From Collinsella phocaeensis (lineage in GTDB: Bacteria; Actinomycetota; Coriobacteriia; Coriobacteriales; Coriobacteriaceae): a stretch of DNA of 64,000 bases. The notes under the pieces were generated by a model. It did not search any database. It had not been told where the DNA came from and worked only from the letters and a program-made list of their open reading frames with translations. This document shows positions 26,235-35,798 of this stretch, in pieces. The stretch lies in the NCBI RefSeq assembly GCF_900119895.1, contig NZ_FQLR01000004.1, positions 1,364,001-1,428,000 of the forward strand, written 5' to 3'. A program made the translations under genes and the position numbers. Positions within the stretch are counted from its first letter, which is position 1. Each line of letters opens with the position of its first letter.

Positions 26235-29006
26235 CTATTTCGCCTCGGCCCAGGTCTCCCCAAAGGACGCCTCCGCGATGAGGGGCACGCGCAGCGCGAC
26301 GACATGCTCCATCTCTTCGCGCACCATGGCGGTGAGGGCCTCGAGCTCGTCGAGCGGGCACTCGAAGTCCAGCTCGTCGTGCACCTGGAGGACCATGCGC
26401 GCGGAGAAGCCCTCGCCGCGCAGGCGCCGGGCGACGCGCACCATGGCGATCTTGATGATGTCCGCGGCGCTGCCCTGCATGGGATGGTTCATCGCGGTGC
26501 GCTCGCCGAAGCCGCGAAGGGACGGATTCTTGGCCCGCAGCTCGGGTATGGGGCGGCGGCGGCCGAACATCGTGGCCGCGAAGCCCGACGCGCGCGCCTC
26601 CTCCACCGTTCGGTCGAGGTAGGCGCGGACGCCAGGATACGCCTCGAAATACCTGTCGATCATCTCGCGCGCCTCCGCCATGGGGATGTCGAGGGTCTGC
26701 GAGAGGCCGTAGGCCTGCTGCCCGTAGACGATGCCGAAGTTCACGGCCTTCGCGCGGCTGCGCAGGGCGGGCGTCACCTGGTCGACCGGCACGCCGAACA
26801 CGCGCGCGGCGGTCTCCGCATGGAAGTCCTCCCCCTCGTTGAAGGCGGCGACGAGATGCTCGTCGGCAGAGAGGTGCGCCAGCAGCCGCAGCTCGATCTG
26901 GCTGTAATCGACCGCAAGGAACACCGCGCCGGAACCCGCCGAGAACGCCGTCTTGACGGTGTGGCCGAGCTCGGAGCGCGTGGGGATGTTCTGCAGGTTC
27001 GGGTCCGAGGAGGACAGGCGCCCCGTGGCGGTGATCGTCTGGTTGTAGGTGGTGTGCACGCGGCCGTCGGCGGCGCGCATGCCGCCCAGCTTGTCCAGAT
27101 AGGTCGACTTGATCTTGGTCTTCTCCCGGTACTCCAGGATGAGGCGGACGATCTCGTGGTCGTGCGCCAAATCCTCGAGAACCTTCGCGTTGGTCGAGTA
27201 GTATCCGCGCTGCGTCTTCTTGAGCCCGCGCGCGGGGAGGCCCATCACGTCGAACAGGATATGCGAGAGCTGCATCGGGCTCGATATGTTGAAGGTCTCG
27301 TCGCCGGCGAGCGCGCGGATGCGCGTCGCGAGCTCGTCGATCTGGCCCGCGAGGCCCGCCGAGAGGCCGGCGAGGCGGGCGGGGTCGACCAGCATGCCCG
27401 TGCGCTCCATGTCCACCAGGACCGGGACGAGCGGCATCTCGATGCCGCGGAACACGTCGGCCGCCCCGTCGCGCACGAGCGCGTCGGCGAGGGTCGATGC
27501 GGACGCCAGGGCGAGCGCGGCGTCCACGGCGGCACGCGCGGGGGCGCCCTCACCGGCGCCTTCCTCGCCGAGACAGGCCGGAACGGAAGCGCCGAGGTAC
27601 GTCTCGGCGATGTAGGCGGCCTCGAAGCTCGAGCGCGCGGAGTCCAGCAGGTAGGCGGCGACCGAGGTGTCGAACAGGCGCGCGGGGTCCGCCTCGAGCG
27701 GATCGTACGCGGCGGGCAGCGCCGAATCGGCAGGCGCCACCGCGTGGAGCAGGGCCTTGATGTCGGGGGAGACGACGCGGCCCTCGGCGAACAGGTAGGA
27801 CAGGGCGCCGGCGACCAGCCCGCCGGCCAGGTCGAGCGCCCCCTCGGCGACCGGGCAGCCCTCCGGGGAGTCCGCGGGCTCCTCGAGGGAGATGAGCGCG
27901 CGCGAGGTGGCGATCCACAACGTCCGCGCGGGCCCGAACAGCGGCGCGGCGCCCTGGCCGCCGTCGAGGGCCGCCGCGACCCACTCCCCCTCCGACGTCG
28001 CGCGCAGGAGCTCCTCCGCAGCGGCGCGCACCGCATCCGGATCGGCGGGAACGGCCTCGATGCGGCGGTCGGGCAGCTCGATCACGCGCGCGGCGGAATC
28101 CTCGGCCGCCTGCCCGATGAGGGCGAGGAACCTGCCCTGCATCGCGGTGATGCCCACGGAGCCGAGCGCGCGGGAGACGTCGTCGGCGCTGAAGGCGGGG
28201 AACACGACGTCGACGGGATCGCAGGCGACCGGCGCGTCGGTCATGATGGTCGCGATCTTGCGGGAGACGAGCGCGTCCTCGATGTGGGCGCGCAGGTTCT
28301 CGCCCATCTTGCCCTTGACCTCGTCGGCATGCGCGATGACCTCGTCGAGGCTGCCGTACTGGGCGATGAGCGCGCTCGCCTTCTTGGGGCCGATGCCGGG
28401 CACCCCGGGGATGTTGTCGGAGCTGTCGCCCTTGAGGCCGTAGAAGTCCGGCACGAGCGCGGGCGTTATGCCGTGGTAGAGGTCGTCGACGCTCTCCGGA
28501 GTCATGACGGCGATGTCCGAGAGGCCTTTGCGCGTGGACACGACGTGCACGTGCTCGGTCACGAGCTGGTACATGTCGCGGTCGCCCGTGACGAGGTACA
28601 TGTCGCACCCCTGCTCCTCGCCCCGGCGCGCGAGCGTTCCCAGGATGTCGTCGCCCTCCCAGCCCTCGAGCTCGACCACGGGCACGGCCAGCGCGCCCAG
28701 GAGCTCCTTGATCATGGGGAACTGCGCGCGCAGGTCGGGGTCCATCGGGGGGCGCTGCGCTTTGTACTGCGGAAGCATCTCCATGCGCACCTTCGGGCGG
28801 CCCTTGTCGAACGCGACGATGACGCCCGCAGGGGAGAACTCGTCGACCATCTTGAGGAACATGTTGAGAAATCCGAACACCGCGTTGGTGGGACGGCCGT
28901 CCGGCGCGTTCATGGTGGGCGGAACGGCATGGAACGCACGGTGCATGAGGGAGTTGCCGTCGATGACGGCGACGGTGCGTCGGTTCTCGGATGCGTTCTC
29001 TGCCAT
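26235..29006 (-). CDS. polA: DNA polymerase I
   Basis: Repair and Okazaki-fragment-processing polymerase, 923 residues. The N-terminal 5' nuclease domain begins VAVIDGNSLMHRAFHAVPP and contains VPGIGPKKASALI. The middle domain is the degenerate 3'-5' exonuclease type: I see no full set of proofreading acidic motifs. Polymerase motifs are DYSQIELRLLAHLSAD (A), RSRAKAVNFGIVYGQQAYGL (B) and LQVHDELDFE (C). I chose ATG 29006 (MAENASENRR) with AGAGGA upstream. The polymerase faces the scaffold gene divergently. Confidence 0.96.
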   Translation of the reverse strand: MAENASENRRTVAVIDGNSLMHRAFHAVPPTMNAPDGRPTNAVFGFLNMFLKMVDEFSPAGVIVAFDKGRPKVRMEMLPQYKAQRPPMDPDLRAQFPMIKELLGALAVPVVELEGWEGDDILGTLARRGEEQGCDMYLVTGDRDMYQLVTEHVHVVSTRKGLSDIAVMTPESVDDLYHGITPALVPDFYGLKGDSSDNIPGVPGIGPKKASALIAQYGSLDEVIAHADEVKGKMGENLRAHIEDALVSRKIATIMTDAPVACDPVDVVFPAFSADDVSRALGSVGITAMQGRFLALIGQAAEDSAARVIELPDRRIEAVPADPDAVRAAAEELLRATSEGEWVAAALDGGQGAAPLFGPARTLWIATSRALISLEEPADSPEGCPVAEGALDLAGGLVAGALSYLFAEGRVVSPDIKALLHAVAPADSALPAAYDPLEADPARLFDTSVAAYLLDSARSSFEAAYIAETYLGASVPACLGEEGAGEGAPARAAVDAALALASASTLADALVRDGAADVFRGIEMPLVPVLVDMERTGMLVDPARLAGLSAGLAGQIDELATRIRALAGDETFNISSPMQLSHILFDVMGLPARGLKKTQRGYYSTNAKVLEDLAHDHEIVRLILEYREKTKIKSTYLDKLGGMRAADGRVHTTYNQTITATGRLSSSDPNLQNIPTRSELGHTVKTAFSAGSGAVFLAVDYSQIELRLLAHLSADEHLVAAFNEGEDFHAETAARVFGVPVDQVTPALRSRAKAVNFGIVYGQQAYGLSQTLDIPMAEAREMIDRYFEAYPGVRAYLDRTVEEARASGFAATMFGRRRPIPELRAKNPSLRGFGERTAMNHPMQGSAADIIKIAMVRVARRLRGEGFSARMVLQVHDELDFECPLDELEALTAMVREEMEHVVALRVPLIAEASFGETWAEAK

Positions 29007-29176
29007 GTGCGGTCCTCTCGTTCCGGCTGACTCGCCAAAATATGTTCCGATACAGTCTACGCGACTTGCGCGCACGCGGCACGGCGCCGCGGGGAAATGA
29101 ATCGAAAGCATGGAACCCGGATCGATGAATCTCAAATAATCATGACCGCTCACCGAAAAAGACAGCGGGAAAACGG

Positions 29177-29182
29177 TAAAAT
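29177..29182 (+). promoter_or_regulatory. Candidate -10 box of the scaffold/GGGtGRT operon
   Basis: TAAAAT in the AT-richer patch AACGGTAAAATGG lies about 80 nt before the scaffold ATG. No clear -35 element is visible. The divergent polA start is 170 nt away. Confidence 0.35.
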
Positions 29183-29260
29183 GGAACTGCATGTCAGGTT
29201 TGCCCGCATCGTGACGCCTTCGGGCGACGCGCGGGCACCAACACGAAAGAGAGGAGAGGC

Positions 29261-29995
29261 ATGCAGTACTCACAGGAAGTGGAGAACATGTGCCCCGTCG
29301 CCAAGGGCGCATACCACGGCCCCGCGCCCATCCCCGAGGAGGGCAAGTGGGTTAAAGCCAAGGAGATCAAGGACATCTCCGGTCTGACGCACGGCGTGGG
29401 CTGGTGCGCACCCCAGCAGGGCGCCTGCAAGCTCACGCTCAACGTCAAGGAGGGCATCATCGAGGAGGCCCTCGTCGAGACCATCGGCTGCTCGGGCATG
29501 ACCCACTCCGCCGCCATGGCTTCCGAGATCCTTCCCGGCAAGACCATCCTCGAGGCCCTCAACACCGACCTCGTCTGCGACGCCATCAACGTCGCCATGC
29601 GCGAGATCTTCAAGCAGATCGTGTACGGCCGCAGCCAGACCGCGTTCTCCGAGGGCGGCCTGCCCGTCGGCGCCTCCCTTGACGACCTCGGCAAGGGCCT
29701 GCGCTCCCAGGTCGGCACCATGTTCGGCACCAAGGCCAAGGGCGCTCGCTACCTCGAGCTCGCCCAGGGCTACGTCACCCGCATGGCGCTCAACGACAGG
29801 AACGAGATCATCGCGTTCGAGTTCATGAACCTCGGCAAGTTCACCGACGCCCTCAAGGCCGGCAAGACCCCCGAGGAGGCCATCGCCGGAGCCATGGGCC
29901 ACTACGGCCAGTGGGAGAACGCCGCCAAGTACATCGACCCGCGCAACGACGAGGAGACCCACACGGTCGCCAACGTCTTCCCGGTCCACGAGTAA
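29261..29995 (+). CDS. Iron-sulfur cluster assembly scaffold-like protein paired with GGGtGRT protein
   Basis: A 244-residue protein resembling IscU/NifU-type scaffolds. Cysteines that could hold a cluster are in GVGWCAPQQGACKL and ETIGCSGMTHS; a further one is in NTDLVCDAINVA. The C-terminal half is specific to this subfamily. It always seems to travel with a GGGtGRT partner, here 21 nt downstream. Codon usage is that of a highly expressed gene. GAGAGGAG precedes the ATG. The biochemical role of the pair is not established as far as I know; cluster handling is inferred from the scaffold resemblance. Confidence 0.8.
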   Translation: MQYSQEVENMCPVAKGAYHGPAPIPEEGKWVKAKEIKDISGLTHGVGWCAPQQGACKLTLNVKEGIIEEALVETIGCSGMTHSAAMASEILPGKTILEALNTDLVCDAINVAMREIFKQIVYGRSQTAFSEGGLPVGASLDDLGKGLRSQVGTMFGTKAKGARYLELAQGYVTRMALNDRNEIIAFEFMNLGKFTDALKAGKTPEEAIAGAMGHYGQWENAAKYIDPRNDEETHTVANVFPVHE

Positions 29996-30016
29996 AGAAA
30001 GGGAGGGACTATAACC

Positions 30017-31021
30017 ATGGCTGTTACTTTCGAAGGTTACGAGCGCCGCGTTGAGAAGATCAACGCCTGCCTCGCCGAGAACGGCATCGCCTCCCTCGAG
30101 GAAGCCGAGCAGATCTGCCTCGACCGCGGCGTCAACGCCCGCGAGATCGTTCACGACACCCAGTCCATCGCGTTCCAGAACGCCGAGTGGGCCTACACCC
30201 TGGGCTGCGCCCTGGCCATCAAGAAGGGCGCCAAAAGCGCTTCCGAGGCCGCTTCCCTGATCGGCGAGGGCATCCAGGCCTTCACCGTCCCGGGCTCCGT
30301 CGCCGAGGACCGCAAGGTCGGTCTGGGCCACGGCAACCTGGGCGCCATGCTCCTCTCCGAGGACACCGAGTGCTTCGCGTTCCTCGCCGGCCACGAGTCC
30401 TTCGCCGCCGCCGAGGGCGCCATCAAGCTGGCCCTCAACGCCAACAAGGCCCGCACCAAGCCGCTGCGCGTCATCCTGAACGGCCTCGGCAAGGACGCCG
30501 CCCAGATCATCGCCCGCATCAACGGCTTCACCTACGTGCAGACCGAGTTCGACTACTACACGGGCGAGCTGAAGATCGTTCAGACCATCCCCTACTCCGA
30601 TGGTCCCCGTGCCGCCGTCAACTGCTACGGCGCCGACGACGTCCGCGAGGGCGTTGCCATCATGTGGCACGAGAACGTCGACATCTCGATCACCGGTAAC
30701 TCCACCAACCCCACGCGCTTCCAGCACCCCACCGCTGGCACCTACAAGAAGGAGCGCCTCGAGGCCGGCAAGAAGTACTTCTCCGTCGCTTCCGGCGGCG
30801 GTACCGGCCGTACCCTGCACCCGGACAACATGGCTGCCGGCCCCGCCTCCTACGGCATGACCGACACCATGGGCCGCATGCACTCCGACGCCCAGTTCGC
30901 CGGCTCCTCCTCGGTGCCCGCGCACGTCGACATGATGGGCCTCATCGGCATGGGCAACAACCCCATGGTCGGCGCCACCGTCGCCTGCGCCGTTGCCGTC
31001 AACGCCGCTCTGAACGCCTAG
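30017..31021 (+). CDS. GGGtGRT protein
   Basis: A 334-residue cytoplasmic protein named for the motif that appears here as ASGGGTGRTLHPDNMAAG near residue 265, followed by GSSSVPAHVDMMGLIGMGNN. It has no signal peptide and no membrane segment. Codon choice is extremely biased, pointing to abundant expression. It starts 21 nt after the scaffold gene with AGGGAGG upstream, and an intrinsic terminator follows. The function of this family is unknown to me; constant pairing with a scaffold-like protein suggests a metal- or cofactor-linked complex. Confidence 0.8.
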   Translation: MAVTFEGYERRVEKINACLAENGIASLEEAEQICLDRGVNAREIVHDTQSIAFQNAEWAYTLGCALAIKKGAKSASEAASLIGEGIQAFTVPGSVAEDRKVGLGHGNLGAMLLSEDTECFAFLAGHESFAAAEGAIKLALNANKARTKPLRVILNGLGKDAAQIIARINGFTYVQTEFDYYTGELKIVQTIPYSDGPRAAVNCYGADDVREGVAIMWHENVDISITGNSTNPTRFQHPTAGTYKKERLEAGKKYFSVASGGGTGRTLHPDNMAAGPASYGMTDTMGRMHSDAQFAGSSSVPAHVDMMGLIGMGNNPMVGATVACAVAVNAALNA

Positions 31022-31071
31022 GAGCGTCTCGCCTCGTCGAGTCGCCGCCGCGCGCTCGCCTACGGCAAGAG

Positions 31072-31102
31072 AAGGCCGTCACCTCCGGGTGGCGGCCTTT
31101 TT
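31072..31102 (+). terminator. Rho-independent terminator of the GGGtGRT operon
   Basis: AGGCCGTCACC pairs with GGTGGCGGCCT around TCCG and is followed by five T residues, about 50 nt past the stop codon. Confidence 0.85.
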
Positions 31103-31282
31103 GCATTCTGCCGGCCGCACGGGACGGCAGAGGGCAGCCATGCGCAACATGTCCCGGCCCCGATGGCCTCCAGCCGCGTCATGCGCCTCCGGCCCTCAGG
31201 GCCCACGCGTCCCCGATAGGACACAAGGCCTGTTGGATACGACCGCAAAGGGGCTGCCACCCGGTCGGGTAGCGGCCCCTCG

Positions 31283-31322
31283 CGTTCAAGCTGTCGGCGG
31301 CATGCCGCCGACAGCTTGAACG
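31283..31322. repeat. Perfect 40-bp palindrome
   Basis: CGTTCAAGCTGTCGGCGGCA is followed immediately by its exact reverse complement with no spacer. It lies between convergent genes (GGGtGRT end 31021, dehydrogenase end 31343), only 20 bp from the latter's stop. No T-run is next to it. A weaker AGGGGCTGCCA/TAGCGGCCCCT repeat lies just before it. It could act as terminator, cruciform or dimeric protein-binding site. Confidence 0.7.
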
Positions 31323-31342
31323 AAACGCGCCTCGACGGCGCC

Positions 31343-32335
31343 CTACAGCTCCGCCGCCCAAGGCTCGCCGGCCGCCATCGCGACGACACCGCCGATACCC
31401 TGCTCGACCATGCTGCTCACGTCCACATCGGTAAAGAACGCGATATGCTGGGTGAGCACCACGTTGGGGAACTGGCGCAGATAGGCCATGTTGCGGTTGG
31501 CGAGGATATCGTGCGTGCGGTTGACGTGGTAGATGCCGTCCTCCTCGGCGAACACATCCATGGCCAGCGCCCCGATCTTCTCGGTCTCGATGCCCTCGAC
31601 GAGCGCCTCGACGTCCATGAGCTCGCCGCGGCTGACGTTGACGAGCACCACGCCGTCGCGCATCTTCGCGATTGTGCCCGCATCGATGATCTGGCGCGTG
31701 GCGTCCATAAGCGGCATATGCATCGTGATCAGGTCGCTCGACGCATACAGCTCGTCAAGGCCCACGTAGCGCACCGCGCCGGACGTTTCGAGGTCCTCCG
31801 CCGGAAACGGATCGTACGCGAGGATCTCGCAACCGAATCCGGACAGATACTCGATGACCGCACGGCCGATGCGGCCGGTGCCCATCACGCCGACGGTGAG
31901 ACAACGGAGCTCACGGCCCTGCAGGCCCGCCAAGGAGTAGTCGTTGACCTGCTGCCGCCACATCGCGGGCTTATACTTGCGCAGCGCGATCAGCATGAGC
32001 ATGACGGCGAACTCCGCCACGCCATACGGCGGATAGGTCGTGTTGCAGACGCGGATGCCCAGCGCATGGGCGGCCTCGACGTCGATATGGTTGAAGCCGA
32101 TACTGCGCGTCGCGACATAGCGAACCCCGCGGTCGCGAAGCCGGGCGAGCAAGTCGGCGTCAAGCGGGCTCTTGTTCACGATGACGACGCCCTCGGCCCC
32201 ATCGAGACCGTCAAGGTTCGCTGCAGACAGGTGCTCGGTGATACCGCGCACCGTGACCTCACCCGGCAGCTCGGCGCACACGCGGTCGAACGCGGGGCGC
32301 TCGTCGTCGCGAAGCTCGTACATATTGATGATCAT
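31343..32335 (-). CDS. D-2-hydroxyacid dehydrogenase (D-lactate dehydrogenase type)
   Basis: A 330-residue NAD-dependent dehydrogenase that reduces a 2-oxoacid such as pyruvate to the D-hydroxyacid. The nucleotide-binding motif is GVMGTGRIGRAVIEYL near residue 150. Catalytic residues of the family are visible: Arg in LVNVSRGELMD, and His in VVLTQHIAFFTD. The CNTTYPPYGVAEFAVMLMLI stretch is typical of the LdhA/VanH branch. ATG 32335 is preferred over an upstream in-frame ATG at 32374. It diverges from the flavoprotein gene over a 270-bp gap. Confidence 0.88.
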   Translation of the reverse strand: MIINMYELRDDERPAFDRVCAELPGEVTVRGITEHLSAANLDGLDGAEGVVIVNKSPLDADLLARLRDRGVRYVATRSIGFNHIDVEAAHALGIRVCNTTYPPYGVAEFAVMLMLIALRKYKPAMWRQQVNDYSLAGLQGRELRCLTVGVMGTGRIGRAVIEYLSGFGCEILAYDPFPAEDLETSGAVRYVGLDELYASSDLITMHMPLMDATRQIIDAGTIAKMRDGVVLVNVSRGELMDVEALVEGIETEKIGALAMDVFAEEDGIYHVNRTHDILANRNMAYLRQFPNVVLTQHIAFFTDVDVSSMVEQGIGGVVAMAAGEPWAAEL

Positions 32336-32607
32336 AGGACCCTCGTTCCTTACGGGAAACCTGGACGGGTGCACTATAGACCGAAGGCGACAGAAGCGAC
32401 AGGGGTCTCACAGACCTTGCGCATGCTTCCGGACATCCGTCCACTCCCGGACCGCAACCGACCGTTCGCGCACGAGGTTCCGGGCGCACGCGCCGCAAGG
32501 TACGCTGTCTGGAGCCGCAAGGCGCCGAGCGCCCGGCGCGCGGGCACTCGGCGCCCAGCCCGCACGCACGCCCTGGCCGGGCGCACAGCCATCGTAAGGA
32601 GACCGCC

Positions 32608-34308
32608 ATGGCGACAAGCCGGATCGCTCGCGCGACCGAATCCCCCGCAGGCATCGACCCAGCGCCGCCCGCGCCCCTCGACGTCGACGTGCTCGTGGTC
32701 GGATCGGGAATCGCCGGGACCGTAGCCGCCATCACCGCGGCATCCGAGGGGGCACGCGTCGCCCTCGCATGCATCGGCCGCTTCCTCGGCGGCTCGAGCT
32801 TCTTCCCCGGAACCTGGGGGCTCGGGCTCATCGGGCCGCGTGACACATCGGATGCCGAAGACCTCATCGACTCCATCCTGGACGTCGGCCAAGGCGTCGC
32901 GGAGCCCGGCCTCGTGCGGACGCTTGTCGAGGGCATCCTGCCCGCCGTCGATTGGCTCGAGCGCGAGCTGGACGTCGCGCTCAAGCGCCCCGAAAGCGAT
33001 GCGAGCGCCGAGGAGGCGGCCTTCATCCCCTGCTTCGACCACAACCGTCGGCTTTGGCGCGGACTGACCCGCACGGAGCTCGAGCGCGCCTTCGCCTGCG
33101 CGGTGCGGCAGCGCGGCGTACGCATCCTCGAACACACCGAGCTGGTCGATATGATAAAAGATGACGGCGGCGGCGGCGTCTCCTGCGCCTGGCTCTACGA
33201 CCGACGCCGCGATGAGCTTCGCGCATGCCGGGTCGGAGCCGCGGTGCTCGCCTGCGGAGGGACGAGCGGCCTGTTCGCGCGCCGACTCACCGCGGGCGAC
33301 GTGATCGGGTCGGGGCACGGCATCGCGCTCCAGCAGGGCTGCACGCTTGCCAACATCGAGTTCATGCAGATGATGCCGGGCTATGTCGCCCCCGTCCCCG
33401 GGCTCGTATTCAACGAGAAGACCTTCCGCTACATCGAGGGGACGGACTCCTCACCGCGCCTTCGCGGCATCTCCCCCACCCGCCAGGCCGCGCTGCTCGA
33501 GATGCGCTCGGGGCACGGGCCCTTCTCCGCGCGTCGCGACGACCGCTTGATAGACCTGGCCATCGACGAAGCGGGCGAGGCGGGACTCGCCGTTCACTAC
33601 GACCTGCCGCCCTATGAAGCGCAACCGGAGTTCGTGCGCGTGTTCAACGCATGGCTCGAGGACGAACACGGCATACGGCCCACCGACGAGCTGCGCGTCG
33701 CCCTCTACGCCCATGCGTCCAACGGGGGCATCGCGATCGGGAGCGACGCCCAGACAGAGGTTCCCGGGCTGTTCGCTTGCGGCGAGGCGACCGGGGGCAT
33801 GCACGGCGCCGACCGCATCGGCGGGCTATCGAGCGCCAACGGGCTCGTCTTCGGGCGCATCGCGGGAGCTTCCGCAGCGCGATGGGCGCGCAGGCGAGAG
33901 GGCGACGGCATGCGCACGCGCATCGAGGCCAAGTGCCCGAGCGCGCGCGGAATTCCTGTCGAGAAGGGCCGTTCGGGCCTCAAGTGCATCCGAGAGATCA
34001 TGGGCGCACGCGCGATGGTCGCTCGCGATGAAGCCGGACTCGGACAGGCCGCCATCGCGCTTCACCGCGTAGATGAGGAGCGCCGCGCAGCGGAGCGCGA
34101 CACGGATGCGGCGGCTGAGCGCGCCGCGGACCTTCGGCTGCGCGCGCAGATCCTCCTCGCTCAGAGCATGATCTGCGCGATGCGAGCGCGCACCGAGAGC
34201 AGGGGCGCCCACATGCGCACGGACCGGCCGGGTCCGGATGCCCGCTTCGCGCACCCCTCGCGCACGCGGCTCGGAGCAGACGCGTCACCCCGGACCGTCA
34301 TCGGGTAG
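32608..34308 (+). CDS. FAD-dependent oxidoreductase (fumarate reductase/aspartate oxidase-like flavoprotein)
   Basis: A 566-residue flavoprotein. The FAD-binding motif is VLVVGSGIAGTVAAITAASEG near residue 30, and the second FAD contact CGEATGGMHGADRIGGLSSAN is near residue 395. A C-terminal helical domain ends with ESRGAHMRTDRPG, as in the succinate dehydrogenase/L-aspartate oxidase flavoproteins. No signal peptide is seen, so it is probably cytoplasmic. The substrate is not evident, and no iron-sulfur or membrane anchor subunit is nearby. AAGGAG precedes the ATG. The 270-bp gap upstream holds only GC-rich inverted repeats and a minus-strand TATAGT box for the dehydrogenase. Confidence 0.82.
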   Translation: MATSRIARATESPAGIDPAPPAPLDVDVLVVGSGIAGTVAAITAASEGARVALACIGRFLGGSSFFPGTWGLGLIGPRDTSDAEDLIDSILDVGQGVAEPGLVRTLVEGILPAVDWLERELDVALKRPESDASAEEAAFIPCFDHNRRLWRGLTRTELERAFACAVRQRGVRILEHTELVDMIKDDGGGGVSCAWLYDRRRDELRACRVGAAVLACGGTSGLFARRLTAGDVIGSGHGIALQQGCTLANIEFMQMMPGYVAPVPGLVFNEKTFRYIEGTDSSPRLRGISPTRQAALLEMRSGHGPFSARRDDRLIDLAIDEAGEAGLAVHYDLPPYEAQPEFVRVFNAWLEDEHGIRPTDELRVALYAHASNGGIAIGSDAQTEVPGLFACGEATGGMHGADRIGGLSSANGLVFGRIAGASAARWARRREGDGMRTRIEAKCPSARGIPVEKGRSGLKCIREIMGARAMVARDEAGLGQAAIALHRVDEERRAAERDTDAAAERAADLRLRAQILLAQSMICAMRARTESRGAHMRTDRPGPDARFAHPSRTRLGADASPRTVIG

Positions 34309-34337
34309 GGCGCCATCCGACACGCCGAGCGAGGCGG

Positions 34338-35522
34338 TCAGCCGACATGCGGCGCGATGCGCTCGCGCAGGCCGCCCAACCGCTTCAACGCGGCGCGGAG
34401 CGTCTCGTCGCGCTTGGCGAAGTGCAGGCGGACGTAGCGGTTCTCCGGCTCCTTGAAGAAGCTCGACCCCGGCACCGCGCCGACCCCCACGAGGCGGGCG
34501 AGGTCGTCGCAGAACTCAAGGTCGCTGGCATAGCCGAACTCCGAGATATCCAGCATGACGTAGTACGCGCCCTCCGGCACCGTATGGGGGATTCCCAGGT
34601 CGTCAAGACCGCCGCACAGCAGGTCGCGCTTGCCGCTGTACAGGTTGAGCAGGTCATCATAATACGACTGCGGGAACTTCAGCGCGCACGCCACCGCCTC
34701 CTGGAGCGGGGCCGCGGCGCCGACCGTCAAGAAGTCATGGACCTTCTTGATGCGATCGGTTATCCCGGACGGGGCGATGGTGTAGCCCAGGCGCCAACCC
34801 GTTATGGAATACGTCTTGGAAAGCGAGCTGCACGAGATGGTGCGCTCCCACATACCGGGAAGGCTTGCCATGTAGGTATGAACATGCGGCGCGTAGACGA
34901 TATGCTCGTACACCTCGTCGGTAATGACGTATGCGTCGTACCGCTTCACGATATCCGCGATGAGCTCAAGTTCAGGACGCGTAAAGACCTTCCCGCAGGG
35001 ATTGGAGGGGTTGCACAGGATGAGCGCCTTCGCCCCCTCGTCGCGAAACGCTGCCTCGAGTCGCATCGGGTCGAACGAGAACATCGGGGGCACCAAGGGG
35101 ACGTAGACGGGCTCGGCCCCCGACAGGATCGCATCCGCCCCGTAGTTCTCATAGAACGGCGAGAAGATCGCCACGCGGTCCCCGGGGTTGGCCACGGTCA
35201 TCATGGCGGCCATCATGGCCTCGGTCGAACCGCAGGTCACGACGATATGCTCGTCCGGGTCGATGTCGATACCCATGCGGGCGGACTGCTTCTCGGCGAG
35301 CGCGTCGCGAAACGCCTGAGCTCCCCACGTGATCGAGTACTGATGGTTGAGCACCGAACCAGATGATGCCACGTGCCCAAGGCTCTCGAGCAGCTCGGCG
35401 GGCGGATCGAAATCGGGAAAACCCTGGGATAGGTTCACGGCGCCGTACGCGTTTGAGATACGCGTCATGCGGCGAATGACGGAATCGGTGAACGTTTCGG
35501 TACGGTCGGACAGCCTGCGCAT
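34338..35522 (-). CDS. PLP-dependent class I/II aminotransferase
   Basis: A 394-residue fold-type I aminotransferase. The Schiff-base lysine is in SLSKTYSITGWRLGY near residue 235; the substrate-carboxylate Arg is near the C-terminus in YVRLHFAKRDE. The N-terminal NLSQGFPDFDPP is typical of the aspartate/aromatic/kynurenine-type subgroup. Exact amino donor is not readable. ATG 35522 is chosen over 35537, which lacks support. It converges with the flavoprotein gene (29 bp apart). The first IS110 element inserted 154 bp upstream, beyond its likely promoter. Confidence 0.88.
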   Translation of the reverse strand: MRRLSDRTETFTDSVIRRMTRISNAYGAVNLSQGFPDFDPPAELLESLGHVASSGSVLNHQYSITWGAQAFRDALAEKQSARMGIDIDPDEHIVVTCGSTEAMMAAMMTVANPGDRVAIFSPFYENYGADAILSGAEPVYVPLVPPMFSFDPMRLEAAFRDEGAKALILCNPSNPCGKVFTRPELELIADIVKRYDAYVITDEVYEHIVYAPHVHTYMASLPGMWERTISCSSLSKTYSITGWRLGYTIAPSGITDRIKKVHDFLTVGAAAPLQEAVACALKFPQSYYDDLLNLYSGKRDLLCGGLDDLGIPHTVPEGAYYVMLDISEFGYASDLEFCDDLARLVGVGAVPGSSFFKEPENRYVRLHFAKRDETLRAALKRLGGLRERIAPHVG

Positions 35523-35798
35523 GACAGCTCCCATCAAGCAAGATAACGCCTACATCGCTTCGGACATCACCTTACGACGAGAATCCCAAGGAACGTGCGC
35601 CCTCAGGGTGGATTTGCAGAACCGAAACAGGCTAAGAGGCGGTATCTGGATGAGAGGCAAAATGAATCAGCAAGCTCATGAGACGATATGAGTTGAACAT
35701 TGGGAGCCCCTCCCCTTGTAGCTCTATCGTGGGTCGGGCGACAATGGTCGTAACGCCAACCGTGGCCGCGCGCCACATGCGACGGAGAGGGGCCCGCC

